A stretch of 64,000 nucleotides of DNA from Halobacteriovorax sp. GB3 (GTDB lineage: Bacteria; Bdellovibrionota; Bacteriovoracia; Bacteriovoracales; Bacteriovoracaceae): contig NZ_JAQSLN010000005.1 of NCBI RefSeq assembly GCF_028649655.1, positions 63,409 through 127,408 on the forward strand. Direction: 5' to 3'. Position 1 is the stretch's first letter, and each line of letters opens with the position of its first letter. Shown piece after piece: positions 1-6,609 of the stretch. The translations under genes and the position numbers were made by a program. The notes under the pieces were generated by a model. That model saw only the letters and a program-made list of their open reading frames with translations, searched no databases and was not told the origin of the DNA.

Positions 1-1
1 C

Positions 2-922
2 ATTGAAATTTATGGTCCAGAGTCTTCTGGTAAAACAACACTTACTCTTCATATCGCAGCTGAGTGTCAAAAAGAAGGTGGAACAGTTGCCTTCGTTGAT
101 GCTGAACATGCTCTAGATACGGTTTATGCTTCTAATCTGGGCGTTGACATCCCTAACACACTTATTTCACAACCAGATAGTGGTGAACAGGCTCTAGAAA
201 TTGCGGATATGCTCGTACGCTCAGGCGCAGTAGACCTTCTCATCGTTGACTCTGTTGCAGCACTTACTCCAAGAGCTGAACTAGAGGGAGACATGGGAGA
301 CACACACGTAGGTCTTCAAGCTCGTCTAATGTCACAAGCTCTTCGTAAACTAACTGGTTCAATCTCAAGATCAAACTGTACAGTTATTTTCATCAACCAA
401 CTTAGAATGAAAATTGGTGTTATGTTCGGTAACCCAGAGACAACAACTGGTGGTAACGCTCTTAAATTCTACTCATCTGTGAGACTAGATATTAGAAGAA
501 CTGGTGCTATCAAAGATGGAGACAATGTTGTTGGTAACAGAACGAAAGTTAAGGTTGTAAAAAACAAAGTAGCTCCACCATTCAAAGTCATCGAATTTGA
601 TATAATGTACGGACAAGGTATTTCAAAAAGTGGTGACCTTCTTGACCTAGCTGTTGAAAACAAAATCGTTGATAAAGCTGGTGCATGGTTCTCTTACAAC
701 AATGCAAAAATTGGTCAAGGACGTGAGAACTCGAAACGCTTTTTAGAAGAGAATACTGAAATTATGGAAGAAATTAAAAACAAAATTTTAGTTATTCACG
801 GACTAGCAGAAGGACCTGTCGAAACTCTAGCAGAAGAAGTAAATACTGAAACTGGAGAGATCATCGAAGAAGAAGTGACAGCTACAAAGAAGACAAAGAA
901 AAGTAAAAAAACTGTTCAATAA
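2..922 (+). CDS. recA: Recombinase RecA (5' end outside window)
   Basis: RecA forms ATP-dependent filaments on single-stranded DNA for homologous recombination and for LexA/SOS co-protease activity. The open frame runs in from the window edge, so the N-terminal residues are missing. The Walker A motif GPESSGKTT is at the very start. The Walker B segment [10 protein letters not shown] and the L2-region motif ([22 protein letters not shown]) follow in the usual order. The C-terminal domain ends in an acidic stretch and then a lysine-rich tail ([11 protein letters not shown]). The recX gene follows on the same strand, the common arrangement. Identification is certain; only the true start is unknown. 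Confidence 0.98.
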   Translation: MEIYGPESSGKTTLTLHIAAECQKEGGTVAFVDAEHALDTVYASNLGVDIPNTLISQPDSGEQALEIADMLVRSGAVDLLIVDSVAALTPRAELEGDMGDTHVGLQARLMSQALRKLTGSISRSNCTVIFINQLRMKIGVMFGNPETTTGGNALKFYSSVRLDIRRTGAIKDGDNVVGNRTKVKVVKNKVAPPFKVIEFDIMYGQGISKSGDLLDLAVENKIVDKAGAWFSYNNAKIGQGRENSKRFLEENTEIMEEIKNKILVIHGLAEGPVETLAEEVNTETGEIIEEEVTATKKTKKSKKTVQ

Positions 923-993
923 TCCAATTTTAAGTTGAGGATGAGTGATGTCACTACTGAATAGTAGGCCACCATTCTCCTCAGCTCTTTATT

Positions 994-1500
994 ATGTTCC
1001 AAAGCAAATACAAAGTTAAAGAATCTTCAACAAAGAAGGCTTACAATTACCTTATTAATCTCATCGCTAAGAGAGATTATAGTGAGTACAAGCTAAGAGA
1101 GAAGCTAAGACTCAAAGGTTATGAGAGTTCTCACATTGATGAATCAATACAAAAGCTCATCGATGATGGATACTTAAGGGAAGACTTTTATACAGATGCC
1201 CGAATAAGAGGGCTTATGTCTAAAAACTACTCTCCATCTCATATTAAAAGATCACTAGAGCAAGAAAAGATATATGTGGACGAGAGCTATATACTTTCGA
1301 TCTTTGGCGATAACTATACATCAGTTGATGACCAGGTAGACTATCTCGTAAGCAAGAAAATAGGATCAAAACCTATTCCTGAAGGAAGAGAAGAATTCTA
1401 TAAATTCAAAAATAAAATCATTACTTTTATTGTCTCAAAAGGACACAGTTTTTCTGCGGCATCCGATGCCTTTAATCGTTATCTCGATAAGACGGATTAA
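994..1500 (+). CDS. recX: Regulatory protein RecX
   Basis: RecX binds RecA filaments and limits their extension and activity. The 168-residue protein has the family pattern of three-helix repeats. The first repeat contains AKRDYSEYKLREKLRLKGY and is followed by DDGYLREDFYTD, both typical of RecX. It lies 71 bp downstream of recA on the same strand, as in many bacteria. The ATG at 994 has no clear Shine-Dalgarno sequence. A good one (TTGAGGATGAG) lies further upstream and serves a short overlapping ORF at 948-1019, so translation may be coupled. The function is assigned by family, and the start is less sure than the gene. Confidence 0.93.
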   Translation: MFQSKYKVKESSTKKAYNYLINLIAKRDYSEYKLREKLRLKGYESSHIDESIQKLIDDGYLREDFYTDARIRGLMSKNYSPSHIKRSLEQEKIYVDESYILSIFGDNYTSVDDQVDYLVSKKIGSKPIPEGREEFYKFKNKIITFIVSKGHSFSAASDAFNRYLDKTD

Positions 1501-1545
1501 AAAAGTTGTGTTAGCCTATCTCCGACATCATGAAGGAGACAACAC

Positions 1546-3276
1546 ATGGGAAGACTACTCATTAGTCTGATTTTAACTTTTTCGATCTTTTCTTGTACGA
1601 AAAGCTCAAAACTAGATGAAAATACTCTTAATGTTCCAATCGCTGGACAAATTTCGACTTTAGATCCAGCACAATCATTTGATACAATTTCAGCTTCAGT
1701 TATCTATCAAGGTTATGACCAACTCTTTGAATATCATTATTTAAAAAGACCGTACCAAGTTCAACCACTTCTTGCGACGTCTATGCCTAAAATAGAAAAT
1801 GATGGCACTCGCTACATTATTAATATCCGCTCAAATATTCGCTATCACGACGACCCTGTTTTTGAAGGAAAACCTCGCTACGTTAAAGCTGAAGACTTTA
1901 TCACTCAAATAAAAAGACTGGCCTTCCTTCCAACAAATAGTAATGGGTGGTGGCTTTTTAAAGGAAAGATTAAAGGTATTGACGAGTTTAGAAAGCAAGC
2001 TGGAAATGATTTAGAGAAATTCAAGTCACTAAAAGTAGAAGGTCTTACAGCAACTGACGATACGACTTTAGTCATTGATCTTGTTAAGCCACATCCTCAA
2101 ATGCTCTACGCTCTCACGATGACATTTGCTTCTCCAATGCCAATGGAAGCGGTGATGAAATACAATAATGACCTTGGGGAAAGAATAATTGGAACAGGTG
2201 CATACAAGCTTAAAAACTGGACAAGAAATTCAATCATTACTTTTGAGAGATTTGAAAATTATCACAATCGTTTTTATCCTGCTCAAGGTGATCGACTGGC
2301 CAATAGTCGTGAGCTATTAAAAGATGCTGGTAAAAAGCTACCATTTATCGAAAGAGTTAATTTCAAAGTCATTAAAGAAGCGCAAACAAGATGGCTAAAT
2401 TTCCTTAAAGGAAAAATAGACTACCTCGCACTTCCAAAAGATAATTATAATACGACAATCACTCCTTCAGGTGAGCTAAATTCAGAATTAAAGAAGAAGA
2501 AAATTAAGTTACAAATTTTCCCTTCACTTACTTACTGGTGGCTTTCATTCAATATGAATGATCCAATTGTTGGGAAGAACCTCAATCTTAGAAAAGCGAT
2601 TGCTCACGCTATTGATTATGATCGCTATATTACAATGTTTACAAATAATATTGGTCAAAAGGCAAACTCAATCTACCCTCCGGGTATTGCAGGATATGAT
2701 CCTTCCAATGTCTTGCCTTATGAGTATAGTTTAGAAAAAGCAAAAGAGTATCTTGCCAAAGCAGGCTATCCAAATGGAAAAGGTCTTCCAATTATCAAGT
2801 ATGATACGCGTGGATCAAATACAACGATTAGACAAAGAGCTGAGTTTATTAAAACTTCTCTATCTAAAATTGGGATAAAGATTGATGTTCATACGAATAA
2901 TTTTCCGGCCTTTCTCGATAAGGCCAAAAAAGGAAAACTACAATTTTGGCTAGACGGATGGGCGCTAGATTATCCTGATGCTGAGAATGTTCTTCAACTT
3001 CTTATCTCAAAGAACGTAAGTCCTTATGGACCAAACTCTACATTTTATTCTAATAAGAAAGTAGATGATCTATTTGATCAGTTGAAGATACTTCCAGATG
3101 GAAAAGAAAAGTTCGATCTAATGGTAAAAATTGAGAAAGAAGTTAATGAGCAACTTCCTTGGGTCATGCTCTTTTATTCAAGAAACTATATTGTTTCACA
3201 CGAAAGACTCAAGAATTTCCGTCACTCAGACATTATTTACAATCAAATTAAGTACCTAAAAATAGATAATAGGTAG
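1546..3276 (+). CDS. Peptide/oligopeptide ABC transporter substrate-binding lipoprotein (OppA/SBP family 5)
   Basis: This is a periplasmic solute-binding protein of family 5 (the OppA/DppA type), which captures peptides for an ABC importer. The N-terminus is a lipoprotein signal with a lipobox ending IFSC (Cys at about residue 17). The family signature region follows (LNVPIAGQISTLDPAQSFD), with RYHDDPVF and later LRKAIAHAIDYDRY and FWLDGWALDYPDAEN. Length (576 aa) suits the family. A strong Shine-Dalgarno sequence (GAAGGAG) precedes the ATG. No permease or ATPase genes sit next to it, so it either works with a transporter encoded elsewhere or has a separate role. The exact ligand cannot be told from the sequence. 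Confidence 0.9.
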   Translation: MGRLLISLILTFSIFSCTKSSKLDENTLNVPIAGQISTLDPAQSFDTISASVIYQGYDQLFEYHYLKRPYQVQPLLATSMPKIENDGTRYIINIRSNIRYHDDPVFEGKPRYVKAEDFITQIKRLAFLPTNSNGWWLFKGKIKGIDEFRKQAGNDLEKFKSLKVEGLTATDDTTLVIDLVKPHPQMLYALTMTFASPMPMEAVMKYNNDLGERIIGTGAYKLKNWTRNSIITFERFENYHNRFYPAQGDRLANSRELLKDAGKKLPFIERVNFKVIKEAQTRWLNFLKGKIDYLALPKDNYNTTITPSGELNSELKKKKIKLQIFPSLTYWWLSFNMNDPIVGKNLNLRKAIAHAIDYDRYITMFTNNIGQKANSIYPPGIAGYDPSNVLPYEYSLEKAKEYLAKAGYPNGKGLPIIKYDTRGSNTTIRQRAEFIKTSLSKIGIKIDVHTNNFPAFLDKAKKGKLQFWLDGWALDYPDAENVLQLLISKNVSPYGPNSTFYSNKKVDDLFDQLKILPDGKEKFDLMVKIEKEVNEQLPWVMLFYSRNYIVSHERLKNFRHSDIIYNQIKYLKIDNR

Positions 3277-3309
3277 AGGGTTTCCCTCTACCTTAAAGGT
3301 ACTTTTTTC
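3272..3309 (+). terminator. Intrinsic terminator after the peptide-binding protein gene
   Basis: A 9-bp perfect stem GGTAGAGGG/CCCTCTACC with a TTT loop begins inside the stop codon region. It is followed by a small TACCT/AGGTA hairpin and a run of six T. The T-run directly follows the second, weaker hairpin, so the efficiency is uncertain. Confidence 0.7.
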
Positions 3310-3363
3310 CGCTCAAGCACTCCAACCTATAGATTCTCTTTGGCATCCCGAATAGAGCTAATA

Positions 3364-3383
3364 GAAGTGAGTTGAATCACTTC
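3364..3383. repeat. Inverted repeat upstream of a small secreted protein gene
   Basis: GAAGTGA and TCACTTC form a perfect 7-bp inverted repeat around a GTTGAA spacer. It ends 25 bp before the ATG at 3409 and just ahead of the Shine-Dalgarno sequence CTGGAG. It could be an operator or a leader hairpin. A weak sigma-28-like sequence (TATAGATT-N11-CCCGAATA at 3328-3354) lies just upstream but is too poor to call. Confidence 0.4.
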
Positions 3384-3408
3384 TCAATTACTCAATCTGG
3401 AGTTTGAG

Positions 3409-3810
3409 ATGCTTAGAAAAATCAGCCTGCACGCTTTAATCATCCCCGTATTCCTATTTACGGCAACCATGGGTTTTGCTCGAGATTATATTATTTATAA
3501 TATCTCGCAAGAAGTTCCCATGAGTAAGACTCACGTTCCGAAAAAGAACTTCTATGTAAATGTTGGAACAGAGCAAGGTCTTCAAAAAGGCAACATGTTA
3601 GAGGTCTATAGAACAGTCTCTCGCCTTGATCCTTACGAAACAAAGAAAAGATATACTTATAGAGTTAAACTTGGTGAACTTAAAGTGATCCATTCAGAAG
3701 ATAACGCGGCAATTGGCGTTCTATCTAATTTAGACGTTGGGGAAGAAACTCCAATGACTGAAATTAGTAAATTCATGATTGGTGATCATGTAGATCTGAA
3801 AGTTAAATAA
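3409..3810 (+). CDS. Small secreted protein with a FlgT-C-like beta domain, function unknown
   Basis: The 133-residue product starts with a Sec signal peptide (about residues 1-24, ending MGFA before RD). The mature part is predicted to be a small beta domain: FYVNVGTEQGLQKGNMLEVYR, then KLGELKVIHSEDNAAIGVLS. This pattern (glycine-rich start, LEVYR, then a GxLKV...AxGxL strand pair) resembles the C-terminal domain of flagellar assembly protein FlgT and other short periplasmic barrel domains. The resemblance is from the residue pattern only, and no specific function can be given. It stands alone on the plus strand between a terminator and a convergent gene. Confidence 0.75.
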   Translation: MLRKISLHALIIPVFLFTATMGFARDYIIYNISQEVPMSKTHVPKKNFYVNVGTEQGLQKGNMLEVYRTVSRLDPYETKKRYTYRVKLGELKVIHSEDNAAIGVLSNLDVGEETPMTEISKFMIGDHVDLKVK

Positions 3811-4044
3811 TTATTTAATCTGATGAAGCAAGGCCCTTCTTTCTTTGATAAGAACGATCATCTTATCAACGGCCTTGTTTCCTTTTTCTATTCTTTCAAT
3901 AATCTTAGGATCAATTTCAACTTCTGAGTTAACAAGGCCTCTGTGAACAATTGCGCCCATTCCCTGAGCAACAACAAGTTGATTACTCAAATCATGAAGA
4001 AATTTTCTTTCATCAAGTGCCATTTGTTCAACAGATTTTTCCAT
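3811..4044 (-). CDS. Stand-alone histidine-kinase dimerisation-helix (DHp/HPt-like) protein
   Basis: This is a 77-residue, almost wholly helical protein. An H-box-like motif, FLHDLSNQL (His17, Asn21), lies in the first helix, followed by a turn and a second long charged helix (IERIEKGNKAVDKMIVLIKERRALL). This is the layout of the two-helix dimerisation and phosphotransfer unit of sensor kinases and of Spo0B-type phosphotransferases, but there is no ATPase domain. It may be a phosphorelay carrier or a decoy that binds response regulators. Its stop abuts the stop of the plus-strand gene ending at 3810. The match is by motif; function is inferred. Confidence 0.65.
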   Translation of the reverse strand: MEKSVEQMALDERKFLHDLSNQLVVAQGMGAIVHRGLVNSEVEIDPKIIERIEKGNKAVDKMIVLIKERRALLHQIK

Positions 4045-4096
4045 CCATTACTCTCTTCTTAAAATTGATTATGTGTAAACTTATTATACTTAGTTA

Positions 4097-4354
4097 TCAG
4101 GGTTTAATAAAAGTGTCATTTATTTCCTTATGTGAAATTAACTTAGAGATTAACTCTGTTTTATTTATTCTAATTTCTAGTAAATATAAGAGGTATTCAC
4201 TGTTCTTTTCGAAGCTTTTTGATAATCCGTCCCCCTTTAAGACTATTCTATTGATGTAATGACCTCGATAGTTGCCTATGAAATGAATATCTACTCTATG
4301 CTCAGCGACTTTGAGGCATTTCCCCAAGGCGAGAAAATATTTTTGAGTCTTCAC
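4097..4354 (-). CDS. Small OB-fold-like protein of unknown function
   Basis: The ORF starts with GTG at 4354, preceded six bases earlier by a near-perfect Shine-Dalgarno sequence (AAGGAG), which supports it as a real gene. The 85-residue product has alternating hydrophobic strands (VDIHFIGNYRGHYINRIVL, then EYLLYLLEIRI) like a five-stranded OB-type barrel. It has no signal peptide and no membrane segment. It precedes the DHp-like gene on the same strand with about 50 bp between them, so they may be co-transcribed. No family is recognised. Confidence 0.6.
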   Translation of the reverse strand: MKTQKYFLALGKCLKVAEHRVDIHFIGNYRGHYINRIVLKGDGLSKSFEKNSEYLLYLLEIRINKTELISKLISHKEINDTFIKP

Positions 4355-4445
4355 CTTTTACTCCTTCTTTTTATTTTCATTAAAGAGGACTACAATGAAG
4401 AATAATTAAAGATAATCTAAAGCACTCAATTTAAAAGGTTTTATA

Positions 4446-6260
4446 ATGAAACTTGATCAAAAAACGATATCAAACCTCTTCCTTAAAAGAGTTGAAAAAA
4501 CCCCTCATCACGATGCCGTTGGTTGGATTGAAAACAATACTGTTCGTTATCTTTCATTCGAAACTTATTTCAATGAAGTGTCCAAAGTAAGTAATGGGCT
4601 CTACTCATTAGGTATTACGAAAGAAGATAAAGTCTCAATTCTCGGACAGACGAGCTTAAAGTGGAACTTATTAGACTTAGGTTCTCTATGTGCTGGATCT
4701 ACTGTTGTTCCAATTTATCATACGTATACTGAAGAAGAAGTTGAATATATTTTAAATCATTCAGGTGCTGCTTTAATATTTGTTGAAAATTCATCTCAAC
4801 TAAAAAAAGTCACAGATGTACAAGAGAAGCTAACAGCTCTTAAATGGATTGTGATGTTCGATGAGATTGAAGCGAGTGACAAAGTAAAGATTAAGGAGGG
4901 AATAACAATATTTTCTCTACAAGAACTGAAAGAGCAAGGTAAAGATTTTAAGGAAAAGCAACCTCAGTACCACAAAGAAAAAATGGAAAGCATCCAAGAA
5001 GTAGATATGGCCTCAATCATCTACACTTCGGGTACAACAGGTGTTCCCAAAGGGGCAGTTGTTACACATAAAGCTGTGACAACAATGCTTTTAAACATTC
5101 ACCAAAGGCTTGGAAGCATTATTAATGGAGATAAGCTTCTTACGTTTCTTCCGCTATCTCATGTTCTAGGTCGTTGTGATTCTTTACTCCCTCTGGCCCT
5201 TGGTTCTCAAAATATTTACGCTGAATCAATTGATAAAATCATCGATAACTTGGCCTTGGTAAAACCAAATGTAATGATTGCTGTACCAAGAATTTTTGAA
5301 AAAGTTTATGCAGGAATCCTAGAAAAAATCGAAAACTCAGGAACTATAACAAAGAAGATGTTCCACTGGGCAAAAGAAGTCTCTGATCGTTACTTTGAAA
5401 AGATTCAAAATGATAAAGCACCTACAACGAGAGAAATTATTGAAAGAAAACTGGCCTACAAACTAGTCTTCTCAAAAATATATAAGAGATTTGGTGGAGA
5501 AATTCGCTTTTTCGTTTCAGGAGGAGCGCCACTCTCACCTAAGATCATCGAGTTTCTAAGAAATGCAAATCTCACTATTCTCGAAGGTTACGGACTTACT
5601 GAAACAATTGCTCCGTGTGCACTAAACCCACTCAGTAAGCAAATCCCAGGAACAGTTGGAACTCCTCTGGGAGATGTACAAATTGGTTTTGCTGACGATG
5701 GGGAAATCCTCATCAAAACAGAGGCTCTTTTTAAAGAATACTACAAAAACCCAGAGGCGACGGAAGAAGCATTCGATGGAGAATGGTTTAAATCTGGAGA
5801 TATCGGGGAATTAACTAGTGAAGGTTATATCAGAATTACCGATAGAAAGAAGGACATCATCATTACCTCTGGCGGAAAGAATGTCGCACCACAAAAAATT
5901 GAAAATATGCTGAAAACAAAGCCACATATTTCTAATTTCATGGTTGTTGGAGACAAAAGAAAGTACCTCTCTGGAGTCGTTTCTATTGAAAAAGATAGCT
6001 TCTTAGACGAACTTCCGGCCATGGGGCTTGAAACAAGTTGTAGCTTAGAGGAAATAGCGAAGCACCCAAGAACACGAGAAATTCTATTGAAAGAGATTGA
6101 AGAGACTAATGCTGAGTTAGCAAGATTTGAAACAATAAAGAAATTTTATATATCACCAGAAGAGTTCACTATTGAGAATGGACTTCTGACTCCTTCCCTT
6201 AAGCTCAGAAAGAAGGAAATACTGAAAAAATTTGCTACCGAGATAGACGCACTGTACTAA
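4446..6260 (+). CDS. Long-chain fatty-acid-CoA ligase (AMP-forming, FadD15-like)
   Basis: This ANL-superfamily enzyme activates fatty acids with ATP to acyl-AMP and then acyl-CoA. The P-loop-like motif YTSGTTGVPKGAV lies at about residues 193-205. GYGLTETIAP (the A5 motif) and the hinge WFKSGDIGELTSEGYIRITDRKKDIIITSGGKNVAP with its conserved Asp and Lys follow. The 604-residue length and the insert before the hinge suit the long-chain (FadD15/FAA) branch. It is monocistronic between the small minus-strand genes and the rpoZ promoter. A Shine-Dalgarno sequence AAAGG precedes the ATG. Chain-length preference cannot be read from the sequence. Confidence 0.92.
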   Translation: MKLDQKTISNLFLKRVEKTPHHDAVGWIENNTVRYLSFETYFNEVSKVSNGLYSLGITKEDKVSILGQTSLKWNLLDLGSLCAGSTVVPIYHTYTEEEVEYILNHSGAALIFVENSSQLKKVTDVQEKLTALKWIVMFDEIEASDKVKIKEGITIFSLQELKEQGKDFKEKQPQYHKEKMESIQEVDMASIIYTSGTTGVPKGAVVTHKAVTTMLLNIHQRLGSIINGDKLLTFLPLSHVLGRCDSLLPLALGSQNIYAESIDKIIDNLALVKPNVMIAVPRIFEKVYAGILEKIENSGTITKKMFHWAKEVSDRYFEKIQNDKAPTTREIIERKLAYKLVFSKIYKRFGGEIRFFVSGGAPLSPKIIEFLRNANLTILEGYGLTETIAPCALNPLSKQIPGTVGTPLGDVQIGFADDGEILIKTEALFKEYYKNPEATEEAFDGEWFKSGDIGELTSEGYIRITDRKKDIIITSGGKNVAPQKIENMLKTKPHISNFMVVGDKRKYLSGVVSIEKDSFLDELPAMGLETSCSLEEIAKHPRTREILLKEIEETNAELARFETIKKFYISPEEFTIENGLLTPSLKLRKKEILKKFATEIDALY

Positions 6261-6273
6261 AATCGGTTAAACT

Positions 6274-6302
6274 TTGACTTTATTAACTTATTGCAATATA
6301 TA
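6274..6302 (+). promoter_or_regulatory. Sigma-70-type promoter of rpoZ
   Basis: TTGACT (6274-6279) and TATATA (6297-6302) are separated by 17 bp. This puts transcription start near 6309, about 35 bases ahead of the rpoZ ATG. Confidence 0.65.
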
Positions 6303-6344
6303 AATAAACTTGTACGTATTTTAAAATCTACTGGAGACCTTCCT

Positions 6345-6557
6345 ATGGCAAGAATCACAATCGAAGATTGTCTTGAAAAAGTTGAAAATCGTTATGAACT
6401 AGTTCACCTTGCAACTAAAAGAGTAAAGCAACTTAGAGAAGGTGCAGAGTCTCTTGTAAGAAGCAAGAACAAAGACGTTGTAACTGCTCTTAGAGAAATC
6501 GCTGCTGGAAAAGTTAAGCACGCTCCTGCAGAAGAGTACGATTCAGACGAATTCTAG
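6345..6557 (+). CDS. rpoZ: DNA-directed RNA polymerase subunit omega
   Basis: Omega binds the beta-prime subunit and assists RNA polymerase assembly. The product (70 aa from the chosen start) opens [30 protein letters not shown], the hallmark of the family, with the conserved ATKRxxQL motif. A longer in-frame reading from 6291 would begin inside the promoter -10 region. The ATG at 6345 is chosen because it gives the normal N-terminus and has a GGAG Shine-Dalgarno sequence. The usual spoT or gmk neighbours are absent: it is a single gene between an acyl-CoA ligase and lon, closed by a bidirectional terminator. Confidence 0.95.
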   Translation: MARITIEDCLEKVENRYELVHLATKRVKQLREGAESLVRSKNKDVVTALREIAAGKVKHAPAEEYDSDEF

Positions 6558-6579
6558 ATTTTTCTCAAAATCTTTACAT

Positions 6580-6609
6580 AAAAAAAGGAGCCCTAGAGCT
6601 CCTTTTTTT
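6580..6609. terminator. Bidirectional terminator between rpoZ and lon
   Basis: The stem is A7-GGAGC paired with GCTCC-T7 around a six-base loop (CCTAGA). T-runs appear on both strands, so it can end both the rpoZ (plus) and lon (minus) transcripts. It touches the lon stop codon at 6608. Confidence 0.9.

Noticed and set aside
1501-1528. Possible sigma-28 promoter before the peptide-binding lipoprotein (AAAAGTTG-N12-TCCGACAT)
   Set aside because: The transcription start would fall within the Shine-Dalgarno sequence of the gene, and both halves match poorly.
3328-3354. Sigma-28-like element TATAGATT-N11-CCCGAATA before the small secreted gene
   Set aside because: Only 11 of 16 positions match and the -10 core TCCGAT is not kept; not distinct from chance in AT-rich DNA.
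5825-6022. Hydrophobic 65-codon minus-strand ORF inside the acyl-CoA ligase gene
   Set aside because: It is a shadow of conserved coding sequence with no ribosome binding site.
6291-6344. N-terminal extension of rpoZ
   Set aside because: It begins inside the promoter -10 region and adds residues not found in omega; the ATG at 6345 has a Shine-Dalgarno sequence.
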